Origin: an uncultured Eubacteriales bacterium
GTDB taxonomy: Bacteria > Bacillota_A > Clostridia > Oscillospirales > CAG-272
Reading direction: 5' to 3'
Assembly (NCBI GenBank): GCA_900555345.1
Contig: USKS01000121.1
Location: 1-5,492 of the forward strand
DNA length: 5,492 bases
The position numbers were made by a program, and so were the translations under genes. How positions within the stretch are numbered: position 1 is the stretch's first letter; each line of letters begins with the position of its first letter. Under the pieces are notes generated by a model. The model was not told the DNA's origin, ran no database searches, and saw nothing but the letters and a program-made list of their open reading frames with translations. Shown piece by piece: positions 1-5,492 of this stretch.

Positions 1-1100
1 TTCTCGCACTCTGCGATCTCTGAGTTTTTGGCATCTATCTCGCCGAGTATTTCCGAAACTCTGCCGCGCAGCTTTTCCGCCTCGCCCCGCTCGTTTTCCG
101 CCTCGCTTCTGCGGCTCTGCGCCGAAGCCTCTGCCGCCTGCGCCATGGCTTTCGCATGGACGGTGCGGCTCTCGATCGCGGCTGCCTCGCTTTCCGCCTG
201 ACGGATGGCGGCGTTTATCTCTTTTATGCGGTTGTAAAGCGCGCCGGCGGACTGTTTGTTCTCCTGCGAAGCCTCAAACAGCCTGTCGTACTGGCTCTCC
301 AGTCGGCGCTCGTCGTCCTCCGCCATCTCAAGCTCGTGAGCGCTGAGCCTGCAATCCGACGCGGTCTTGTCAACGTCGCCTCTGAGTTTTTCAACGTCAA
401 AAAGCCAAAGCGATACGTCGAGCTGCTTTTTCTCGTCGTACAGCTCCATGTATTTTCTCGCCTTGGCGGCATCTTTTTCGAGAGGACCTATGCGGCTCTC
501 TATCTCATTGAAAATATCCTCCACACGGGTCATGTTGCTTTCGCATTCGCTGAGCTTTTTCTCGGACTCGTGCTTCTGATATCTGTATTTCGATATGCCC
601 GCAGTCTCCTCGAATATACCTCTGCGGTCCTCACTCTTTTTGGAGATTATCTCCGCGATCTTGCCCTGACCGATTATGGAATAGCCCTCTCTGCCTATAC
701 CGGTATTCATAAAAAGCTCATAAATATCGCGCAGGCGGCAGGGCTTGCGGTTTATGAAATACTCGCTCTCGCCCGCGCGGTAGTACCGACGGGTGACCGT
801 TACCTCTTCATAGGGGCAATTGAGCTTTCTGGGCGCCTCGGAATCGTCAAATGTGATGGAGACCTCCGCAAAGCTCATGGGACGGTGACCGTCCGCGCCG
901 ACGAAAATAACGTCCTCCATTTTGGAGCCGCGGATGTTCTTTGTGGATATTTCGCCGAGGACCCAGCGCATGGCGTCCGTGATATTGGACTTGCCGCTTC
1001 CGTTGGGGCCCACAATTACGGTCGCGCCCGGGTTGAAGCGCAGCACTGTTTTATCAGGGAAGGATTTAAAGCCGTGAAGTTCAAGCGTTTTGAGATACAC
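1..1100 (-). CDS. smc: Chromosome segregation ATPase SMC, N-terminal part (cut by left window edge)
   Basis: SMC forms a homodimer that, with ScpA and ScpB, compacts and helps segregate the nucleoid. The window holds the first 366 codons of a protein that is usually near 1,190 residues. Residues 1-50 contain the ABC-type head start, with Walker A GPNGSGKS at 31-38 and AMRWVLGE after it. R57 lies in NIRGSKMEDVIF, the usual SMC arginine-finger region. The Q-loop glutamine is Q145 in GQGKIAEII, and KSEDRRGIFEETAGISKY (155-172) is the typical exit from the head. From about residue 171 to the edge the protein is rich in Glu, Lys, Ala and Arg with heptad-like spacing, as expected for the ascending coiled coil. 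The start is GTG at 1100, because the usual SMC N-terminus (YLKTLELHGFKSF) follows it directly and a good ribosome binding site sits 8 bases upstream. The Walker B and signature motifs lie in the unseen C-terminal head. The frame is open to the edge, and the identification is secure. Confidence 0.97.
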   Translation of the reverse strand, partial: MYLKTLELHGFKSFPDKTVLRFNPGATVIVGPNGSGKSNITDAMRWVLGEISTKNIRGSKMEDVIFVGADGHRPMSFAEVSITFDDSEAPRKLNCPYEEVTVTRRYYRAGESEYFINRKPCRLRDIYELFMNTGIGREGYSIIGQGKIAEIISKKSEDRRGIFEETAGISKYRYQKHESEKKLSECESNMTRVEDIFNEIESRIGPLEKDAAKARKYMELYDEKKQLDVSLWLFDVEKLRGDVDKTASDCRLSAHELEMAEDDERRLESQYDRLFEASQENKQSAGALYNRIKEINAAIRQAESEAAAIESRTVHAKAMAQAAEASAQSRRSEAENERGEAEKLRGRVSEILGEIDAKNSEIAECE

Positions 1101-1108
1101 TGTCTGTT

Positions 1109-1117
1109 CCTTCCTTT
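1109..1117 (-). promoter_or_regulatory. Ribosome binding site of smc
   Basis: Read on the minus strand, the 26-base gap between the radical SAM stop and smc contains AAAGGAAGG. Its last G is 8 bases before the GTG at 1100. This supports GTG rather than a downstream ATG as the smc start. The rest of the gap shows no hairpin or obvious promoter. Confidence 0.7.
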
Positions 1118-1126
1118 CTTACCGAA

Positions 1127-2140
1127 TTAAAATATGTCAATAGATACATTATACCCGCAAAGCTCGTCCTTTTCAAGGATTTTGACGCATTTTGCGCCGC
1201 TTTTTTCCTCAAACACGGCTTTATTCGACTTTTTATGACCCGAGACCGCCGATACCGCGCCCCGCGGTACATAAACGGCAAGCGTTTTTCCCCGCGCGCT
1301 GTCGGAGCGCGCGTCCAGTGCCGCAAGCACGGCATCGCGGTAAAGCCTTGAGCGCACAAGCTCGCCGAGCGCCGGATGATTGGGGCCCGCAAAATACGTT
1401 TTTTCCGAGTGCAGACCCTCTCCCTCGTGCAGCCCTATTTTCAGCACCGGTACGCCGGCATCGACAAAAACGCGCAGGACAGCCGCGCTGCGGCTCACCG
1501 CCTCCTCTACGCTGAGGGGCACATATTCTCCCCAGCGCGTCATTTCTTCAAGCGGAGTGTTTCTGAAAACAACACACGGGTATATCCTTGCTCCCTGTGC
1601 ACCCTCGGCGCAGATCGTCTTTGCCGTTTCGATCTCCGAGCGTGCGTCCGCTCCGGGCAGGCCCACCATCATCTGTCCGACGAAGGAAAAGCCCTCGCGC
1701 CGCAAAAGCCTTACGGCTTCGTACGCGCGCTGCGCGGTGTGTCCGCGGCGGCAGCGCTCAAGCACCCCGTCGTCAAAGCTCTGTATGCCCAGCTCCACCT
1801 GACTCACCGTGTAGCGGTGCAGGATCTCGCATATTTCCGGGGAAATATAATCGGGGCGGGTGGACATACGTATTCCGCGCACTTTTCCCGCGTTTACGTA
1901 TTCTTGTGCAACATCGAGCAGGGATAGCATAAGCTGTCTGTCTATCCCGGTAAAAGAGCCGCCGAAAAACGCGATCTCGCATTCTCTGTCGCCCTTTGTA
2001 CGGAGCACCGCCTCTATCTCGTCCCTTACGGAATCCATGCAAAAAGAATGGGCGCCCGTTATGGCGTGCTGATCGCAGAACACGCATTGATTGGGGCAGC
2101 CCATGTGCTGAATGAATATAGGTATATTTATGTGCTTCAT
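1127..2140 (-). CDS. Radical SAM protein of unknown function, short Elp3-like type
   Basis: This is a 337-residue protein counted from ATG at 2140. It has the radical SAM cluster motif CX3CX2C at C15, C19 and C22 (GCPNQCVFC), which should bind a [4Fe-4S] cluster and S-adenosylmethionine. FFGGSFTGI begins at residue 58, STRPDYI at 93, ELGIQS at 116 and GLPGAD at 160, all in the expected radical SAM barrel order. The C-terminal part has IGLHEGEGLH (235-244) and a GPNHPALGELV segment (from 252). As I recall, this matches Clostridia proteins loosely annotated as Elp3-like or COG1243. It is much shorter than true Elp3 (about 540 residues) and no GNAT acetyltransferase domain is visible, so tRNA U34 modification should not be assumed. 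The frame also runs back in-phase to a GTG at 2164 inside rnc, but family members as I recall them begin near NIPIFI, so the ATG 4 bases after the rnc stop is preferred. The substrate is unknown. Confidence 0.85.
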   Translation of the reverse strand: MKHINIPIFIQHMGCPNQCVFCDQHAITGAHSFCMDSVRDEIEAVLRTKGDRECEIAFFGGSFTGIDRQLMLSLLDVAQEYVNAGKVRGIRMSTRPDYISPEICEILHRYTVSQVELGIQSFDDGVLERCRRGHTAQRAYEAVRLLRREGFSFVGQMMVGLPGADARSEIETAKTICAEGAQGARIYPCVVFRNTPLEEMTRWGEYVPLSVEEAVSRSAAVLRVFVDAGVPVLKIGLHEGEGLHSEKTYFAGPNHPALGELVRSRLYRDAVLAALDARSDSARGKTLAVYVPRGAVSAVSGHKKSNKAVFEEKSGAKCVKILEKDELCGYNVSIDIF

Positions 2141-2144
2141 AGTC

Positions 2145-2876
2145 TCAGCTGTTTTCGGGCACACCGCCGAAAAGCTTCAGCGCGTTTTTGGCAGCGGCAA
2201 GCTCTGCCTCTCTTTTGGAGCCGCCGACGCCCTTTCCTATCATGTTGGAGTTCAGCATGGCAGCCACTGTATACGTTTTGTCGTGATCGGGGCCTTCCTC
2301 TCCTATAACGGTGTACTCAAGCCTCTCTCCGCCCGCCTGCTGCACTATCTGCTGCAAAGCGGTCTTATAGTCGAGAAAAGAATCCTCGCGGCGGATATAA
2401 TCTATCTCGCGCTTTACGAAAGGCAGCACGAAATCGGCGATTTTTTCCACATCCTCGCCGCTGTCAAGATAAAACGCGCCGAGGACTGCCTCAAACGCAT
2501 CCGACGTTACGGAAGCGCGCGTTCTGCCGCCGCCCTTCTCCTCTCCGCGGCCGACATAGAGATAGTCGCCGAGAGATATCTCCTTTGCGTATTTCGCCAG
2601 CGCCTTTTCGCACACGACGGACGCGCGTATCTTTGTAAGGTCGCCCTCCTGACGCGAGGTGTACTGCGAAAACAGGTATGTGGACACAACGATGGAGAGC
2701 ACGGAGTCGCCGAGAAATTCCAGACGTTCGTTGCACTCTCTGCCCTTTTCGTTTTTGTGTTCGTTTATATATGACGAATGCGTCAGCGCTTCAAGAAGGA
2801 GGTCCTTGTTCTTGAAGCTGTATCCGAGTTTTTCTTCCAGAAGACCGCAGTCAAGCGGCAGTTCGGGTTTTTTCAT
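2145..2876 (-). CDS. rnc: Ribonuclease III
   Basis: This endonuclease cuts double-stranded RNA with Mg2+. Its family role is maturation of 16S and 23S rRNA precursors and turnover of structured or antisense-paired mRNAs in the cytoplasm. The protein is 243 residues, a normal length. The N-terminal nuclease domain carries the signature NERLEFLGDSVL (49-60). All acidic residues equivalent to the E. coli metal-binding and active-site set are present: E50, E53, D57, E77, D126 and E129. Each is offset by exactly 12 from E. coli E38, E41, D45, E65, D114 and E117, so the domain core has no insertions. A double-stranded RNA-binding domain spans about 168-237, with GPDHDKTY and GKGVGGSKREAELAAAKNAL. 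The ATG start at 2876 has a ribosome binding site and lies 18 bases after trmFO. The enzyme looks intact and active. Confidence 0.97.
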   Translation of the reverse strand: MKKPELPLDCGLLEEKLGYSFKNKDLLLEALTHSSYINEHKNEKGRECNERLEFLGDSVLSIVVSTYLFSQYTSRQEGDLTKIRASVVCEKALAKYAKEISLGDYLYVGRGEEKGGGRTRASVTSDAFEAVLGAFYLDSGEDVEKIADFVLPFVKREIDYIRREDSFLDYKTALQQIVQQAGGERLEYTVIGEEGPDHDKTYTVAAMLNSNMIGKGVGGSKREAELAAAKNALKLFGGVPENS

Positions 2877-2884
2877 GATACCAT

Positions 2885-2890
2885 CCCTTT
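2885..2890 (-). promoter_or_regulatory. Ribosome binding site of rnc
   Basis: On the minus strand AAAGGG lies 8 bases before the ATG at 2876, in the short gap after trmFO. It supports the chosen start. The 18-base gap is too short to hold a separate promoter, and no stem-loop resembling an RNase III autoregulatory leader is visible in it. Confidence 0.65.
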
Positions 2891-2894
2891 CATT

Positions 2895-4238
2895 TCAAGG
2901 TTCCATAGGTCTCTGTTCGCAAAGCTTCGCCGCAGCGGCGTCTATTTGGGAAAGAGCTGCATTGGCATATACAAGATAGCGCTCTTTCTTTCCGCCCTTT
3001 ATTTTCTCCGCCGTATGGGAAAGTATGCCGAAATTGGCGTTCATGGGCTGAAAATCACCCGCTCCGCCGCAGCTGACATATTTCGCCATAGCGCCTATCA
3101 TCGTGCTCTCGGGGAAAACATATTCATCCTCTCCGCACGCTTTTTTCGCGGCGGAAAGTCCTGCGCAGAAGCCGGATGCGCATGATTCTATATATCCCTC
3201 AACGCCTGTCATCTGACCCGCGAAAAACAGATCTTTGTTTGCGAGCATACTGTAATCGCGGCTGAGGATACCGGGAGAATTGAGAAACGTATTTCGGTGC
3301 ATAACGCCGTAGCGCATAAATTCCGCGTTCTCAAGTCCGGGGATCATGCGGAAAACTCTGCGCTGCTCGGGAAACGTGAGGTGCGTCTGAAAGCCCACAA
3401 GGTTGAACATGGTGCCTTCCTCGTTTTCGCGTCTCAGCTGAACGACCGCATAGTATCTCTCGTCGGAGTCCGGGCGGCGAATGCCTACGGGCTTCATGGG
3501 GCCGTAGCGAAGCGTATCCCTGCCGCGGCGCGCCATTACTTCCACCGGCATGCAGCCCTCAAACACTTTCAGCGCTTCTCCTGTCTCGAAATCGTGCAGC
3601 TTTGCCTCTTCTGCGCTCACAAGCGCGTCGTAAAACGCGTCATACTGCTCTTTGTTCATGGGGCAGTTTATATAGTCGGGCGTTCCCTTGCCGTAGCGTG
3701 AGGCAAAAAACGCTTTTGACATATCTATGCTCGAAAAGTCCACAATAGGCGCCGCGGCGTCAAAAAACGAAAGCTCTCTGCCGCCCACAAGCTCTTTTAT
3801 GGACTCTGCCAGCGCGCCGTCCGTAAGAGGACCCGTGGCAATTATATTGATGCCCTCCGAGGGGATGGCGCAAAGCTCGCCGCACTCCGATTCTATATCT
3901 GGGCAGCTTTTTATCTTTTCGGTCACATAGTTTGAGAAAGCATGGCGGTCGACGGCAAGCGCGCCGCCCGCGGCAACGCGCGTCGCGTCGGCTGCCTCCA
4001 TTATAAGCGAGCCGAGGCGCCGCAGTTCTTCCTTGAGAAGACCCACACCGCTTGTTATATCCGCGCTTCTCAGCGAATTTGAGCAGACAAGCTCCGCAAA
4101 TCCGTCGGAGGAATGTGCGGGCGAGCGGCGTGCGGGCTTCATTTCGACAAGCCGCACACGGCAGCCGAAACGCGCTGCCTGCCATGCGGCTTCACTTCCC
4201 GCAAGGCCCGCGCCGTATACTGTTACAAGCGGCTTCAT
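2895..4238 (-). CDS. trmFO: tRNA (uracil-54-C5)-methyltransferase, folate/FAD-dependent (TrmFO, formerly Gid)
   Basis: TrmFO makes 5-methyluridine at position 54 in the T-loop of tRNAs, using methylenetetrahydrofolate as carbon donor and FADH2 as reductant. It replaces the SAM-dependent TrmA in most Bacillota. The 447-residue length fits the family (about 435-450). The FAD-binding dinucleotide motif VYGAGLAGSEAAW is at 7-19. FAELVCSNSLRS (47-58) places C52 where B. subtilis C53 sits, and FEGCMPVEVMARRG puts C229 at the position matching B. subtilis C226. These two cysteines are important for catalysis in the family. GALAVDRHAFS (92-102), YGPMKPVG (245-252) and FFAGQMTGVEGYIES (338-352) are further hallmarks. 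The gene follows topA directly, the usual Bacillota arrangement, with a 4-base ATGA overlap. Nothing looks damaged. Confidence 0.98.
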   Translation of the reverse strand: MKPLVTVYGAGLAGSEAAWQAARFGCRVRLVEMKPARRSPAHSSDGFAELVCSNSLRSADITSGVGLLKEELRRLGSLIMEAADATRVAAGGALAVDRHAFSNYVTEKIKSCPDIESECGELCAIPSEGINIIATGPLTDGALAESIKELVGGRELSFFDAAAPIVDFSSIDMSKAFFASRYGKGTPDYINCPMNKEQYDAFYDALVSAEEAKLHDFETGEALKVFEGCMPVEVMARRGRDTLRYGPMKPVGIRRPDSDERYYAVVQLRRENEEGTMFNLVGFQTHLTFPEQRRVFRMIPGLENAEFMRYGVMHRNTFLNSPGILSRDYSMLANKDLFFAGQMTGVEGYIESCASGFCAGLSAAKKACGEDEYVFPESTMIGAMAKYVSCGGAGDFQPMNANFGILSHTAEKIKGGKKERYLVYANAALSQIDAAAAKLCEQRPMEP

Positions 4239-5456
4239 TTTTCCTCCGCCGCGCCGCCGTCGGCTTTAGGCGCTCCGTCGCGCTTGTAGCCGCAGCCCTC
4301 TGTTTTGCAGACAAGCTGATCCTTGCCCTTTTTCACATACAGCATACCGCCGCACTTGGGGCATTTCTCCGATGTGGGCATATCCCATGAGGAAAAATCG
4401 CACTCGGGATACTTTGAGCAGGAATAGAACACTGTCTTATTGCGTCCGAATTTCGTAACTATATCCGCGCCGCACTTGGGGCAGCTCACCCCGAGAGAGC
4501 GCATTTTCTGCTTTGTGAACTTGCATTTCGGATAGTTTACGCAGGCATAGAAAGCGCCGTATCTGCCGCTGCGGAGCACCATGTCGCCTCCGCACAGCTC
4601 GCACTTGAAGGGTGCTGTCTCCTGCTTTTTGCCGTCCTCCGCGGGAGCGGCTTTTGTAAGGGGCTTCGTGTTTTTGCACGTGGGATAGTTGGGGCACGCG
4701 GCAAACTTGCCGAAGCGTCCGTTTTTGACTATCATGCGCGCGCCGCACTGATCGCAGATAATATCCGTTTCCTCAACGGGAACTTCGATATCGTCCTTTG
4801 ATACGGTAGCCATCGCCTTGTCGAGTTCTTTTTCGAAATCGCCGTAGAAGCTGCGCAGAGTGGATTTCATATCCGTGCGTCCGTCCTCGATGGAGTCCAG
4901 ATCGCTTTCCATCTCGGCAGTGAATTTATAGTCTACAATGTCGGGGAAATACTCGGTCATGAGAGAATTCGTTATCTCGCCGAGGGGGGTGGGCACAAGC
5001 GATTTGCCGTCTCTCGCCACGTATCCGCGGGATGTGATGATGGATATGATAGGCGTGTATGTGGAGGGGCGGCCGATGCCCTTTTCCTCAAGAAATTTTA
5101 TGAGAGAAGCCTCTGTATATCTTGCCGGAGGCTCCGTAAAGTGCTGTGTGCCGGAAACATCGCGGCTTTTCAGAATTTCTCCCTCGCGGCAGGCGGGAAG
5201 CTTTTTGTTCTTCTCCTCGTCGACCTCGTCTGTAGACTCTTCATAGACCGCCATGTATCCATTGAATTTGACCGTATATCCGTTTGCGCGGAAAAGGTTG
5301 CCCTTGCAGTCGAAATCGGCTGAAACAGTGGAAAGCTCGGCAGACGCCATCTGGCTTGCGGTAAAGCGATCCCATATGAGCTTATAAAGCTTGTACTGAT
5401 CGCTTGTAAGATGCTTTTTGACGGCGGCGGGCTCGTGCTTCATGGAAGAAGGACGG
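4235..5456 (-). CDS. topA: DNA topoisomerase I (type IA), C-terminal part, 5' end missing at contig end
   Basis: TopA relaxes negative supercoils by passing one strand through a transient break. Here 406 real codons remain, starting at RPSSMKHEP, which corresponds to the conserved AHEAIRP region. The TOPRIM domain and active-site tyrosine, roughly the first 350 residues of the family, are lost off the contig. Visible parts in order are SDQYKLYKLIWDRFTASQM (about 5400-5344), LEEKGIGRPSTYTPIIS (around 5090-5040), PTPLGEITNSLMTEYFPDIVDYKFTAEME (about 4993-4907), and four C4 zinc ribbons between 4756 and 4292. The tail ends in a Lys/Ala/Glu-rich stretch. The frame continues upstream into adapter sequence and meets an ATG at 5473, giving a false N-terminus beginning MCIRDS. 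That is not the real start. The TGA stop overlaps the trmFO ATG. This is a partial gene because of the assembly end, not a pseudogene. Confidence 0.97.
4243..4247 (-). promoter_or_regulatory. Ribosome binding site of trmFO, inside the last codons of topA
   Basis: On the minus strand the end of topA reads GCG GAG GAA AAA TGA, which encodes its last residues AEEK and stop. The same bases supply GGAGG 4 bases before the trmFO ATG at 4238. The spacing is short for an AGGAGG-type site, but the site is strong. With the stop-start overlap, it suggests translation of trmFO is coupled to topA. Confidence 0.7.
4292..4756 (-). repeat. Four tandem C4 zinc-ribbon modules encoded in topA
   Basis: Four cysteine-quartet modules follow each other near the C-terminus of TopA. 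In gene order they lie at 4756-4676 (CX2C-X16-CX5C), 4603-4523 (CX2C-X16-CX5C), 4483-4400 (CX2C-X17-CX5C) and 4363-4292 (CX2C-X14-CX4C). The first three share a pattern of CxxCG, a hydrophobic strand, (G)RxGxF-like residues, and C-x-x-YPxC. The last is more divergent, ending VCKTEGCGYK. Such modules in bacterial TopA bind Zn2+ and single-stranded DNA, and in E. coli they also contact RNA polymerase. All sixteen cysteines are present, so all four probably bind metal. Confidence 0.85.
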
Positions 5457-5492
5457 CTGTCTCTTATACACATCTGACGCTGCCGACGATAT
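5457..5492 (+). other. Nextera (Tn5) sequencing adapter left at the contig end, not genomic
   Basis: Bases 5457-5475 read CTGTCTCTTATACACATCT, the complement of the engineered Tn5 mosaic end used in Nextera libraries. Bases 5476-5489 read GACGCTGCCGACGA, the complement of the Nextera Read 1 adapter. The last three bases (TAT) would be the start of the i5 index. The exact match over 33 bases in the correct order makes this adapter read-through. Genomic sequence ends at 5456; one or two bases at the junction could match by chance. Confidence 0.98.

Noticed and set aside
1101..1126. A promoter or terminator between the radical SAM gene and smc
   Set aside because: The 26-base gap is mostly the smc ribosome binding site. 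I see no -35/-10 pair, GC-rich hairpin or T-run in it.
156..1130. A 324-codon open frame on the plus strand, opposite smc
   Set aside because: It lies entirely antisense to the well-supported smc frame, where motifs such as Walker A and the Q-loop read cleanly. Its translation shows no recognisable domain, and long antisense frames are common opposite genes with this codon bias.
1376..1927. Plus-strand frames opposite the radical SAM gene
   Set aside because: Several overlapping shadow frames occur here in different phases. None has a recognisable motif, while the minus strand encodes the radical SAM motifs.
2112..2774. A 220-codon plus-strand open frame opposite rnc
   Set aside because: It is a shadow of rnc, whose full set of catalytic residues is read from the minus strand. 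No ribosome binding site or domain supports the plus-strand frame.
4235..5473. A naturally short topoisomerase I lacking the catalytic domain
   Set aside because: The apparent start codon lies in adapter sequence. The gene is cut by the end of the contig, so absence of the catalytic domain cannot be inferred.
5457..5475. A genuine Tn5-type transposon end inserted in topA
   Set aside because: The 19 bases are the engineered mosaic end rather than a natural Tn5/IS50 end, and they are followed directly by the Nextera Read 1 adapter. It is a library artefact.

Overview
This window is a stretch of conserved bacterial chromosome. It holds five genes, all on the minus strand and packed end to end, read in the order topA (3' part) > trmFO > rnc > radical SAM gene > smc (5' part). 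The gene set, the topA-trmFO pairing and the rnc / radical SAM / smc order point to Bacillota, most likely a class Clostridia organism. The base composition is moderately GC-rich by eye, yet ATA (Ile) and AGA (Arg) codons are frequent in every gene, so the five look like they belong to one genome. A Nextera library adapter at the right end shows that this is the end of a contig from a Tn5-fragmented Illumina library. That would suit a metagenome or draft assembly.

Layout from right to left, which is the direction of transcription. Positions 5457-5492 are synthetic adapter, not genome. Positions 5456-4235 hold the C-terminal half of DNA topoisomerase I, including four C4 zinc ribbons; its TOPRIM domain and active-site tyrosine lie off the contig. 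The topA stop overlaps the start of trmFO (4238-2895, complete) in an ATGA junction. After 18 bases comes rnc (2876-2145, complete). Four bases after its stop, a short radical SAM protein of unknown function begins (2140-1127, complete). After 26 bases smc starts with GTG (1100) and runs off the left edge, with 366 codons present.

The genes serve housekeeping roles: relaxation of DNA supercoils (TopA), folate-dependent m5U54 formation in tRNA (TrmFO), processing of rRNA and other double-stranded RNA (RNase III), and chromosome compaction and segregation (SMC). No junction exceeds 26 bases, and I see no internal terminator or room for a conventional intergenic promoter, so one polycistronic transcript is likely. 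No gene-free stretch exceeds 36 bases, and that one is the adapter.

I found no RNA gene, CRISPR array, insertion sequence or other mobile element, and no convincing undescribed system. The points most worth a second look are the adapter contamination, which creates a false topA start, and the uncharacterised radical SAM enzyme between rnc and smc.
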